From: an uncultured Caulobacterales bacterium
GTDB lineage: Bacteria > Pseudomonadota > Alphaproteobacteria > Caulobacterales > Maricaulaceae
Assembly (NCBI GenBank): GCA_947503715.1
Contig: CANNER010000003.1
Location: 1-64,000 of the forward strand
Direction: 5' to 3'
Length of the DNA: 64,000 nucleotides
Shown here piece after piece: positions 18,351 to 28,672 of this stretch (within the stretch, counting starts at the first letter, position 1; each line of letters begins with the position of its first letter). Under the pieces are notes generated by a model. It was not told the DNA's origin. It worked only from the letters and a program-made list of their open reading frames with translations, and searched no databases. A program made the translations under genes and the position numbers.

Positions 18351-18363
18351 GTTACAGTGTAAC
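18351..18363. promoter_or_regulatory. Palindromic operator candidate GTTACAGTGTAAC
   Basis: A perfect 13-bp palindrome lies 15 bp upstream of the GTG start of the RnfD-like gene, where a repressor site would overlap the promoter or leader. It resembles short TACA/TGTA dyads bound by several winged-helix and TetR-type repressors. No regulator gene is adjacent, so the binder is unknown. Confidence 0.45.
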
Positions 18364-18440
18364 TATAGAAGAGGAAGATATGGCGACAATAGGGCGCAGG
18401 TGGGGATTTGGGTTACAAATGAGTTAGATGAGAAAGAGAG

Positions 18441-18803
18441 CTAACCAACAATTTTTTTAAAGCCGCCCCAAATCATCCGCTTTCCATCCCACGGCATGTC
18501 CTCAGGATCCATTTGCAGTTCCGGATCCTTCATGGCCTCTTCCCAGCCTTTGTCTCGCGTTTCTTTATCCGGCCATGTACAGAAGGAAAACACGACATTT
18601 TCGTTATCTTTTCGAATAACGGCGGTATGGAATGAGTTGACTTTACCCTCGGGCAAATCATCGCCCCAGCTTTCAACATATTCTAACAAGCCGTATTTTC
18701 GCATGACTCGCGCGAAGGTCTCGGCTTGCTCAATATATTCAGTCTTTTTATCATTAGGAACGGCCAGCAAAAAGCCGTCCACGTATTTACCCTGAACCGC
18801 CAT
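18441..18803 (-). CDS. DUF1428 (YbaA-like) protein
   Basis: Small cytoplasmic protein, 120 residues, of the DUF1428/YbaA family with a ferredoxin-like (dimeric alpha-beta barrel) fold. Family motifs are YVDGFLLAVP at the start, GLLEYVESWGDDLPEGK, FSFCTWPDKETRD and the C-terminal KRMIWGGF. AGGAGG stands five bases before the ATG. The biochemical role of the family is not established. Single gene on the minus strand between the RnfD-like gene and ssb. Confidence 0.88.
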   Translation of the reverse strand: MAVQGKYVDGFLLAVPNDKKTEYIEQAETFARVMRKYGLLEYVESWGDDLPEGKVNSFHTAVIRKDNENVVFSFCTWPDKETRDKGWEEAMKDPELQMDPEDMPWDGKRMIWGGFKKIVG

Positions 18804-18862
18804 ATTATCCTCCTATAATGGGAGGCCTATAGCAGACATACGTAAAAAGGGACAATTAGCGC

Positions 18863-19408
18863 CTAAAACGGAATTTCATCATCCAGATCGAAATCGCCCT
18901 TCGGACCTTCTTGCGAGGAGGCGCTGCGGCTGCCGCCCTGATCCATATTGCCATAACCGCCTCGGTCTTGGTTGTAGCCTCCGCCACCACCGCCACCGGA
19001 ACGTCCACCGCCTCCGCCGCCATAGCCGACATTTCCGCCGCCACCACCTTGGCTGCCGGCGCTGTCTAGCATAGTCATATTGCTGCCCGGCCCCTGCAGG
19101 ACGATTTCTGTTGTATATTTATCATTGCCGTCGCGATCCTGCCATTTGCGGGTCTGCAACTTGCCTTCGATATAGAGCTTCGAGCCTTTCTTGACGTAGC
19201 GTTCGACGACACCGACGAGGCCTTCACCGAAAATCGCGACGCGGTGCCATTCCGTTTTCTCGCGACGTTCACCGCTCTGCTTGTCGCGCCAGTTCTCGGA
19301 CGTGGCGAGACTGATATTTGCGACTTTCCCGCCATTGCCGAATGTGCGGACTTCCGGATCGTTGCCGACATTGCCGACGAGAATTACTTTATTGACTGAG
19401 CCTGCCAT
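18863..19408 (-). CDS. ssb: Single-stranded DNA-binding protein
   Basis: Coats single-stranded DNA during replication, repair and recombination. The OB fold occupies about residues 1-110 ([21 protein letters not shown], then [10 protein letters not shown] and [11 protein letters not shown]). A glycine-rich linker of more than 50 residues follows, and the end is the acidic tip [10 protein letters not shown] that recruits partner proteins. The second of two adjacent ATG codons is used because AGGTGG is too close to the first. The gene diverges from uvrA, with a LexA box in the gap, so SOS control is likely. Confidence 0.97.
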   Translation of the reverse strand: MAGSVNKVILVGNVGNDPEVRTFGNGGKVANISLATSENWRDKQSGERREKTEWHRVAIFGEGLVGVVERYVKKGSKLYIEGKLQTRKWQDRDGNDKYTTEIVLQGPGSNMTMLDSAGSQGGGGGNVGYGGGGGGRSGGGGGGGYNQDRGGYGNMDQGGSRSASSQEGPKGDFDLDDEIPF

Positions 19409-19429
19409 CATACCACCTATTGTATTTTT

Positions 19430-19444
19430 GTTCTCATTATGTTC
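19430..19444. promoter_or_regulatory. LexA (SOS) box GTTC-N7-GTTC between ssb and uvrA
   Basis: GTTC TCATTAT GTTC matches exactly the direct-repeat LexA operator known in alphaproteobacteria. It lies 22 bp upstream of the ssb start and 118 bp upstream of the uvrA start, in the gap shared by the divergent genes. The same motif precedes recA at 63953-63967. Confidence 0.88.
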
Positions 19445-19562
19445 TAGCCACTCCACCTTATCACTGCAAGAGGGCGGCTGAGTCTGACTTGTTTTGATTG
19501 TGACAGCCCCCTAAGTCCACGCCCGCGCGTAGATAACCTGTTAAGAACCGAGACCCTTCCCC

Positions 19563-22415
<2,853 letters not shown>

Positions 22416-22493
22416 GTTTTGAGCGAGGGGTGGAATAGTGAATAATCCACGTATTAGGGAAACTTAATCCTCGGTTTCGGGAAAACATATGAT

Positions 22494-22534
22494 TGTCACC
22501 CCGCACAAGCCCGGAGGGCGAAGATGCGGGGCCT
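22494..22534 (+). repeat. 41-nt palindromic repeat, copy 1
   Basis: Short REP-like element whose ends CCCCGCA and TGCGGGG pair to form a hairpin. The same 41 nt occur at 59344-59384 on the opposite strand with three differences. In both places it lies 145-180 bp upstream of a copy of the candidate structured RNA and points the same way relative to it. Confidence 0.8.
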
Positions 22535-22562
22535 GTCGTTTACGGACTAAACTCAAGAAACA

Positions 22563-22646
22563 CCGTCATTACCGCCCTTGTGGCGGTAATCCATGCGATG
22601 GTCGAACCTTGGTTATGGATTACCGCCACAAGGGCGGTAATGACGG
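22563..22646. repeat. Perfect 32-bp inverted repeat with 20-nt loop
   Basis: The arms 22563-22594 and 22615-22646 are exact reverse complements. Each arm contains a smaller palindrome, ACCGCC-CTTGT-GGCGGT. An RNA or single strand from here would form an unusually long hairpin. There is no T run after it on either strand, so it does not look like a terminator. It may be a mobile palindromic element or a processing/regulatory structure. Confidence 0.85.
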
Positions 22647-22699
22647 AGAAGAGAGAGACGGGCTGTTGCCCAATCCCCGTTTATAAAAATAATACCCCC

Positions 22700-23119
22700 G
22701 CACTTATCCAGCCCGGGCTACATTCAACTCGTTCTTTCGGACATGGGACAGGCAAGTGATCGTTGGCGTGTCGTGCCGAAGGACGGTGTGCTTAGAAGCA
22801 TCTTGTAACGGAGATGTGGAGGAGCCCAGCCGCGAGCGCCTGACTCTCTGGAACGAGAGCAGTCAAGTAAGGCCGTCGTTGGAAAGACACCGCCGCGTTG
22901 GTTTGTGTATTTGTTTTCAACAATTACACGAAGCGCAAGGGTTATTGTTGCCTAGCAAACAGTAATAACCCGAGATTTGGAAGATGTAACGGTTTCGCCG
23001 ACTAAGTTGATTTTTCTATTAGAAAATTCAACGACCCAAACCTCACGTGCTTGGCCCCTGCGTAAAAACTTTTTTCTCTTGGTTCCCCATCGCGGGAGGC
23101 CACCACGCGGACGTCCCAT
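22700..23119 (+). ncRNA. Candidate large structured RNA, copy 1
   Basis: No gene is seen between uvrA and the DUF1993 gene (770 bp). This part is a diverged, oppositely oriented copy of 58.66-59.24 kb. Conserved blocks keep their order: 22671-22693 (promoter-like, TTTATAAA), 22731-22752, 22851-22860, about 22888-22914, 22972-23002 (30 of 31 nt identical to copy 2), 23041-23067 and 23085-23117. Ends pair as ATGGGAC (22743-22749) with GTCCCAT (23113-23119). Hairpin 22841-22865 (TGACTCTCT loop AGAG-C-AGTCA) keeps the GAACGAGAGC loop side while its outer helix differs from copy 2 but still pairs. A second hairpin has GGGTTATT/AATAACCC. The start is set about seven bases after a -10-like AATAAT. 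No clear terminator was found. The family is not recognised. Confidence 0.5.
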
Positions 23120-23186
23120 TTATCAGGACAATCGCCTCCCCCGCCGCACGCTTAGATCGTCGGTTGCAGCCTTCGCTTGTCTAAAA

Positions 23187-23702
23187 TTAGAGGCCCCCGC
23201 CCCCAAAGTAATCGACCTTACCCAGCGGCACACCGTTATGACGGAGGATATTATAAACCGTTGTCACGTGGAAGTGGATATTGGGAAGAGTGAAGCCCGA
23301 AAGATAGGAAATACCCGTGAAATCCATTTCACCGCGCGGGCCCATCTTGACGGAAAATTCGCGGCTTTCCTTGCCATCCAAATCCGCCGAAGTGACGGTC
23401 GCCATATCCGCCTTGGCGCGCTCCAGAACCGCATGACATTCGGCAAAACTGGTCGGCGCGCCCTCATAGCTCGGCGGCTCAATTCCCGCGATGCGGAACG
23501 GCGCGTTCTTGGCGAGCTCGGCGCAGGTCTGGACCTGTTTCGCCAATGGCCACATATCCGGCGCCAGCCGCGCATTTAGAAAGACCTCCGACTCGATGCC
23601 ACGCTCCGCAGCATTGGCTTCCGCCTTGCGCAGAAGATGGGCGAGATTATCCAGCAGGCGTGGCAGGGCTTGGACGGCATTGGACATTGAGAGTGTGGAC
23701 AT
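23187..23702 (-). CDS. DUF1993 family protein
   Basis: A 171-residue cytoplasmic protein of the DUF1993 family, predicted to have a DinB-like four-helix fold. Recognisable segments are the start MSTLSMSNAVQALPRLLDNL, the LAPDMWPLAKQVQTCAELAK helix, and NIHFHVTTVYNILRHNGVPLGKVDYFGG near the end (His-rich, possibly metal-binding as in DinB-like proteins). AGGAGG lies five bases before the ATG. Enzymatic role unknown. It converges with the candidate RNA on the other strand. Confidence 0.87.
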   Translation of the reverse strand: MSTLSMSNAVQALPRLLDNLAHLLRKAEANAAERGIESEVFLNARLAPDMWPLAKQVQTCAELAKNAPFRIAGIEPPSYEGAPTSFAECHAVLERAKADMATVTSADLDGKESREFSVKMGPRGEMDFTGISYLSGFTLPNIHFHVTTVYNILRHNGVPLGKVDYFGGGGL

Positions 23703-23733
23703 GCAGTCCTCCTATTAAGTCATTGAGCTCCGA

Positions 23734-25311
23734 CTATGTATTGGGCGGCCAGTCTCCGGAAGCTTTAGCTTTGGATAGCACGCCTGCAAAATCGTCCTCA
23801 ATCACCCCGGCTGTCGCCTTCGCCGCGCCGACAACGCCAGGAACGCCTGCGCCCGGATGTGTCCCTGCGCCGGTAATATACATATTGTCGATGACATCAT
23901 CGCGGTTATGCGGACGGAACCAGGCCGATTGCGTCAGGATCGGTTCGACCGAGAAAGCACTGCCGAGATGGGAGTTCATCTCGTCGCGGAACCCGAAGGG
24001 CGTCAGCGTATGCATAACTTCCAAATGATCGTTCAATCCGGGAATTGCGTGTTCTTCCAGATAGTCGAGGATCTTCTGCGCATAGGCCGGCCCAATCTCG
24101 TCCCAATCCAGATCGGCGTGACCCAGATGCGGAACAGGCGCGAGCACGTAATAGGCGGATTTCCCTTCCGGCGACATCGTAGAATCCGTAACAGAAGGCG
24201 CGTGGAGGTAGAGCGAGAAATCATCCGAGAGCTTGCCACCCTTCCCGAAAATCTCGGCAATCAATTCCTTATAACGCTGCCCGAAGAGAATGATGTGATG
24301 TTTCAGATGTTCCGGCGTCGGGATGTCGAGCCCGAAATAGATCACGAAAAGCGACATGGAATGGCGCTTCTTGGTCAGGGCTTTGCCGTATTTCGCGCCG
24401 CGCTTATGCTTGCGCAAAAGTTGCTGATAGGTGTGCACGACATCCGCATTGCTGGCCACCAGATCTGCGTCCTGTGTCCATCCATCCGCGGTTGTTACGC
24501 CCGTCACGCGGTCGCCTTCTGTATGGATATCTGTGACCTCGGAGTTCAGACGGACGTCGCCGCCAATATCCTTGAAAAGGCTGACCAAACCTGCGACGAG
24601 TGCGCCCGTCCCGCCCTTGGCAAACCAGACACCGCCCTTGCGCTCCAATGCATGGATGAGGCCGTAAATCGCGGAAGTCGCAAACGGGTTACCGCCGACG
24701 AGGAGCGATTGGAAGGAGAGGAGCTGCCGCGTCTTCTCATCCTTCACAAATTTGGAGACTTGCGCATAAACACTCCGGTCCGCACGAAGGCGGACGAGTT
24801 GAGGGGCGGCGGCGAACATCTGGCTCATTTTCAGGAAAGCCGTCGTGCCGAGCTTCTCATAACCCTCGCGGTAAAGCTCCTGCGAATAGGCGAGAAATTT
24901 CCGGTAGCCTTCGACATCATCGGGATTGCGGGACCGGATTTGTTCTTCGAGGAAATCCTGATCATTATTGTAATCGAGGACTTCGCCGTCTTCCCATTGC
25001 AGGCGGTAGAACGGGTCTACGGGCAGCAGCTCGACATAGTCCTTCATCTCGCGGCCCGCGACCGTGAAGAGTTCTTCGAGGCAATCGGGGTCGGTGATAA
25101 CGGTCGGCCCGCCATCAAATTTGAACCCACCCATTTCGTAAACATAGGCGCGGCCGCCCGGCTTATCCCGATTGTCGAGCAGCGTCGTCTGGAATCCCAT
25201 GGCCTGCAAACGGATGGCGAGCGCGATGCCACCAAAACCAGCACCCACAACGATGGCCGTGGGACGTGCGGAGGATTTGACCATTTTGGCCGGATCAACT
25301 TGGATATTCAT
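23734..25311 (-). CDS. crtI: Phytoene desaturase
   Basis: FAD-dependent desaturase that converts phytoene to lycopene in carotenoid synthesis, at the membrane. The 525 residues begin with the dinucleotide-binding motif VVGAGFGGIALAIRLQ (21-36) and a following DNRDKPGGRAY. The C-terminus has the carotenoid-desaturase signature TGAGTHPGAGVPGVVGAAKA. The ATG directly follows the crtY stop (TAAATG), so the pair is cotranslated. Desaturation by CrtI followed by cyclisation by CrtY would give beta-carotene; phytoene synthase (crtB) and crtE are not in this window. Confidence 0.95.
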   Translation of the reverse strand: MNIQVDPAKMVKSSARPTAIVVGAGFGGIALAIRLQAMGFQTTLLDNRDKPGGRAYVYEMGGFKFDGGPTVITDPDCLEELFTVAGREMKDYVELLPVDPFYRLQWEDGEVLDYNNDQDFLEEQIRSRNPDDVEGYRKFLAYSQELYREGYEKLGTTAFLKMSQMFAAAPQLVRLRADRSVYAQVSKFVKDEKTRQLLSFQSLLVGGNPFATSAIYGLIHALERKGGVWFAKGGTGALVAGLVSLFKDIGGDVRLNSEVTDIHTEGDRVTGVTTADGWTQDADLVASNADVVHTYQQLLRKHKRGAKYGKALTKKRHSMSLFVIYFGLDIPTPEHLKHHIILFGQRYKELIAEIFGKGGKLSDDFSLYLHAPSVTDSTMSPEGKSAYYVLAPVPHLGHADLDWDEIGPAYAQKILDYLEEHAIPGLNDHLEVMHTLTPFGFRDEMNSHLGSAFSVEPILTQSAWFRPHNRDDVIDNMYITGAGTHPGAGVPGVVGAAKATAGVIEDDFAGVLSKAKASGDWPPNT

Positions 25312-26514
25312 TTACGGCGCGTCCTTCTTGCGTTCGCGCCTGATAAAGGCGGATTCGCTGAAATTATAAAGTGCTTTAGATACGGGCACGGGCGGCTTTC
25401 CGATGAGGATGCGCGCTTTGTCGCGCCACGTCAGCGTGCCGCCATAGAACCGTTCGATCAGACCTTGGTTCAGCCCGTAAAACCGCTGGAGGACGCTATA
25501 GCGTTCCGTGGGCTTTGCCGCGCGGAACAGCATGCGGTTGAGGAGGCGGAGGAAGCGTTCGGACTTATATTTCTCACGCTTCAAATTTATGCACGCAGAA
25601 TAAATATGTCCCTCGGCTTGTTCGTCAGGAAAGTTTTTGAAACAGTCAAAACCCCAAGCCAACCAGTAAGCATTTTTCAACGCATCTGGAAAACTATATC
25701 CAGTTACAGCATGAAAAAAACCACCCCGTATACCAATGGCTGGCGGGTAATATGCATCTTTTTTTACCGCCAATGTTATTGGCAGAACCCCCTTCTCCCG
25801 CCTCACAACCTCATACTCATCCACACGCAAGCGATCGCGGATATAATCCTTAATCAGCGCATCCACCTCTTGGCTCTGCAAGTCGGGGCCGTCCGTGTAA
25901 TATGTATCTTCAACAAGGAGTTCGGTTTCAGAATAGGGCAAGCAATAGACAAAGCGGTACCCGCCAAGTTGCTCCACTGTCGCGTCCATAATGATGGGAC
26001 GTTCAACGCCATGCGGCGTCTCGGTTTTAATCACGTGACCGACAAACTTCTGATAACCGAGAAAGACATCGTTATTCGGTTCGAACCCACGCGCATCCAA
26101 AACGCAGGTCGCGGACAATTTCTCCCCATTCCCCAAAACCACGTGATCAGGAGAGAGCGTCTCCACCCGCGTGTTCAACCGAACCTGCAAGCGCCCGCTT
26201 TCAATATGCGGCTGAACACAGGCGCGGAGTGTCTCGCTATTTCCGGTACAATAGGGAATATCCAGAGTCCGTTCCCGCTTTGGGAATTTCACGTCATAGC
26301 GATCCCATTGATAAGCAATAAAAGGTTTGATCCAATCTTGCAGATCCGGCGCTACATCAGTCAGATTAAACGACCATGTGTGATCGCCCGCGATTTGGTC
26401 CGAAGCTTCGACAATCTCAATCGTCAGACCGGGGTTTACATCAAGGCAGCGCCACGCCGTCAGCAGACCGGAGAGGCCTGCGCCAACGATGATCATATCA
26501 GGCGTTTCTGTCAT
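25312..26514 (-). CDS. crtY: Lycopene beta-cyclase
   Basis: Flavoprotein cyclase forming beta-ionone rings of beta-carotene from lycopene. The 400-residue protein has the N-terminal IIVGAGLSGLLTAWRCL motif, DHTWSFNLTD near residue 45, GYRFVYCLPYSETELLVEDTYY in the middle and the lycopene-cyclase motif GFFHAVTGYSFPDAL. It is the first gene of the crtY-crtI pair. The segment at about 25580-25790 is visibly richer in A/T than its surroundings, yet the frame is open throughout and family motifs continue. Confidence 0.93.
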   Translation of the reverse strand: MTETPDMIIVGAGLSGLLTAWRCLDVNPGLTIEIVEASDQIAGDHTWSFNLTDVAPDLQDWIKPFIAYQWDRYDVKFPKRERTLDIPYCTGNSETLRACVQPHIESGRLQVRLNTRVETLSPDHVVLGNGEKLSATCVLDARGFEPNNDVFLGYQKFVGHVIKTETPHGVERPIIMDATVEQLGGYRFVYCLPYSETELLVEDTYYTDGPDLQSQEVDALIKDYIRDRLRVDEYEVVRREKGVLPITLAVKKDAYYPPAIGIRGGFFHAVTGYSFPDALKNAYWLAWGFDCFKNFPDEQAEGHIYSACINLKREKYKSERFLRLLNRMLFRAAKPTERYSVLQRFYGLNQGLIERFYGGTLTWRDKARILIGKPPVPVSKALYNFSESAFIRRERKKDAP

Positions 26515-26882
26515 AGGTTGGGTTTATGCCACGCGGTGAAAAGTACAAGCCATCACTGTCAGGCAGGACTGTCCTATGAGGAGGTCAAACACTGATTTCG
26601 CAAACCAATTTATAAAATTTTTGTCCTCACCTGAAACAAATCCTATGCTTAAAGGTGCAAAATTAACTAAAAAAAACTTAGGGTTAGGATAACTTATACA
26701 CGAACAATACTGTGAATCACTCCCAAACACTGTCTAGCGCTGTCATAAACAAATTGTCTGGAGCAATCCGGGCAGACGGATGGTGCGGTTGCCCCACATC
26801 GGCCAAGCTATCCGTCACTTGAATTTCAGAATTGGCTTCGGCTAATACGGATAGATAGGTCGGTTCCCCCACACGAACCGGT
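26515..26882. other. Gene-free AT-rich gap between crtY and ccmE
   Basis: 368 bp without a convincing gene. The part 26600-26720 is strongly AT-rich with an A8 run, and probably holds the crtY promoter. Next to the ccmE stop, the minus strand has CGGTTC-GTGTGGGG-GAACCG (about 26863-26882), a possible 3' hairpin without a T run. Short open frames here overlap ccmE or lack ribosome-binding sites. Confidence 0.5.
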
Positions 26883-27332
26883 CTATTTATCTTCTCCGTC
26901 ACGGTAGGAAATTTCAGGCTGATAATTTTCATCATGTTTCGCGAGAACTTCCACGGCTTGAAAGGTCGTCGGTGAAGTGAGCCGCCCTGAAATCACGACG
27001 CCCTGCCCTTCCCGAAAAAGATCCGGCAAGGCACCAGTGTAGGTCACATTAATGGGCATACGCATTTCGCGTTCAAAATCTTCTACCCTAAACCGCGTTG
27101 TCAGGCCCTGCGTATCGACGGTCCCCTCAGCCACCAGCCCGCCGATTTTGAAGATATCAGAACGGGGCTCAAATCCTTCAGCCACCACATCAGATGGGTT
27201 TTCAAAGAACTGCGTATTCTCATTGAGGGCCTGCAAGATCAGAAACAAACCTGCCGCCAGCATAAGACCGAGAATACCGATCCAAAGAAGGCGACGGTTA
27301 CGATTGGGCGGTTTAACACGGGTATCTGACAT
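26883..27332 (-). CDS. ccmE: Cytochrome c maturation heme chaperone CcmE
   Basis: Periplasmic, membrane-anchored carrier that binds heme covalently and hands it to the ligation complex. With the ATG at 27332 the product has 148 residues: basic N-terminus PNRNRR, one membrane segment at about 15-34, a beta-barrel OB fold, and the heme-binding motif HDENY (His133, Tyr137). The start is chosen by family length; there is no good ribosome-binding site. It diverges from ccmABCD with less than 100 bp between starts. ccmF, ccmG and ccmH are not present in this window. Confidence 0.92.
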   Translation of the reverse strand: MSDTRVKPPNRNRRLLWIGILGLMLAAGLFLILQALNENTQFFENPSDVVAEGFEPRSDIFKIGGLVAEGTVDTQGLTTRFRVEDFEREMRMPINVTYTGALPDLFREGQGVVISGRLTSPTTFQAVEVLAKHDENYQPEISYRDGEDK

Positions 27333-27425
27333 GTGCGGAGACATAGCACGGACGGCCTCCCCCGCAAGCGCAATGGCGCAGTCCAAATGAGTGACATCAT
27401 CGCGCACCACCGCTATGGACGTCCT

Positions 27426-28007
27426 ATGACGGGTACCGCCACATTAAAGCTGACGGATGTTGATATCATTCGGGGTCACCGGACCCTGATATCTGCATTG
27501 ACGCTGACCTTGGACCGACCACAACTTCTCTGGGTTGAAGGGGGGAACGGGATTGGAAAAACATCCCTGCTGCGCACTTGCGCGGGATTGAGCCAGCCTG
27601 CCTCCGGACAGGTTGCGTGGGCCCTGAATGAAGAGAGCTGCAAAGCTCCCGACGCCGTCGCGTTTTTGCCTGCGGACACTTACAATAAATCCGGCCTAAC
27701 TACGCTAGAATCCGCGCAATTCTGGGGCGCGGACTTGGGTACTGTGGATATGGAATCCCACGCTACAACTCGGACGGAACGGCTTTCAACCGGCCAAGCG
27801 AAACGACTCTCGATCGCCAATCTTATCGCTGCGGAAAAGCCAATTTGGATTTTGGACGAACCCCTTGCGGGTTTGGACGCCTCGGGTCGGGAGGATGTGA
27901 CCGCGCTCTTATCCGAACACATCTCCAATGACGGCATAGCCATCGTCGCGTCGCATACGCCCATTCCCGTTGCAAATATCTTCACGCAAAGACTTACGCT
28001 CGGATGA
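27426..28007 (+). CDS. ccmA: Heme exporter ATP-binding protein CcmA
   Basis: ATPase of the CcmABCD system that releases holo-CcmE during cytochrome c maturation. With the ATG at 27426 it has 193 residues: Walker A GGNGIGKTS (39-47), the ABC signature LSTGQAKRLSIA and Walker B IWILDEPLAGLD. Upstream in-frame starts would add up to 31 residues that look nothing like the family. It overlaps ccmB by four bases (ATGA), the first of a chain of coupled genes. Confidence 0.93.
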   Translation: MTGTATLKLTDVDIIRGHRTLISALTLTLDRPQLLWVEGGNGIGKTSLLRTCAGLSQPASGQVAWALNEESCKAPDAVAFLPADTYNKSGLTTLESAQFWGADLGTVDMESHATTRTERLSTGQAKRLSIANLIAAEKPIWILDEPLAGLDASGREDVTALLSEHISNDGIAIVASHTPIPVANIFTQRLTLG

Positions 28008-28672
28008 TCGGTGTTTCGACCATACTTAAACGTGACGTAAAGCGCGCGGCCCGCTCCGGCGGGACATGGGCTTACGGGCTGGTCTTCATGGTGATCTTCC
28101 TAACGCTTTCCGCGATTGCCTTAGACGGAGAGATGTCAACGCTGCGCCGCCTTGGCGTGCCGCTCATCTGGCTGGCCGTGACATTCGCAACCCTGATGAG
28201 CGCGGACCGCGCATTTTCAGAAGATATAAAAGACGGGACAACGGGACAGCTTTGGCTGGGCGGGTTCGGATATCTGGAACAGGCGGGCAGTGGGATCTTC
28301 GCCTTCGGCCTCATCCATCTTCTCCCACTGATTATAACGGCTCCGCTTTGGTCGGTGCTCTTTGATCTGAATTCTGAGACGGTCATCGGCCTCGTCGCCG
28401 CGCTCCTGCTGGCCTTTCCGGGCATAGCGGCCTTCACAGCGCTTGCCGGGGCTCTAACGGGTGGCCAAGGAAAAGGCGGCTTCCTCGCGATTTTCATCAG
28501 TGCGCCGCTCCTCGTGCCGATCCTGATTTTCGGCGTGGCGGCGTCGCAAGCCTATGCCATCACAGGCTGGGCTGCGGTAGAATTTCGCGCTCTCGCGGGC
28601 TTGTCTCTTCTGGCATTGGCAGTATCAGTACCCGCAACTGCCGCTGCCCTGGCGGCCAATACGGATCGTTAA
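28004..28672 (+). CDS. ccmB: Heme exporter membrane protein CcmB
   Basis: Membrane subunit of the CcmAB transporter. The 222 residues contain about six hydrophobic segments and the family features LKRDVKRAARSGG at the N-terminus, SADRAFSEDIKDGTTGQLWLGG (a conserved cytoplasmic loop) and LPLIITAPLW. It overlaps ccmA by four bases, and ccmC starts at the next base after its stop. Confidence 0.94.
   Translation: MIGVSTILKRDVKRAARSGGTWAYGLVFMVIFLTLSAIALDGEMSTLRRLGVPLIWLAVTFATLMSADRAFSEDIKDGTTGQLWLGGFGYLEQAGSGIFAFGLIHLLPLIITAPLWSVLFDLNSETVIGLVAALLLAFPGIAAFTALAGALTGGQGKGGFLAIFISAPLLVPILIFGVAASQAYAITGWAAVEFRALAGLSLLALAVSVPATAAALAANTDR

Noticed and set aside
22700-23119. RNase P RNA or tmRNA as the identity of the structured region
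   Set aside because: The conserved GAGGAAAGTCC core and the AGA-GAATG region of RNase P RNA are absent. There is no tRNA-like T loop or tag reading frame as in tmRNA.
22977-23579. Open frame of about 200 codons on the plus strand over the candidate RNA and the DUF1993 gene
   Set aside because: It runs antisense through the DUF1993 gene, has no ribosome-binding site or family resemblance, and the corresponding frame is not open in the second copy of the RNA region.
23857-26595. Very long open frame (about 912 codons) antisense to crtI and crtY
   Set aside because: Both crt genes show intact family motifs on the other strand; the antisense frame has none and spans the junction of two real genes.
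26717-26935. Small gene of about 72 codons between crtY and ccmE
   Set aside because: It overlaps the end of ccmE in another frame and has no ribosome-binding site or recognisable features.
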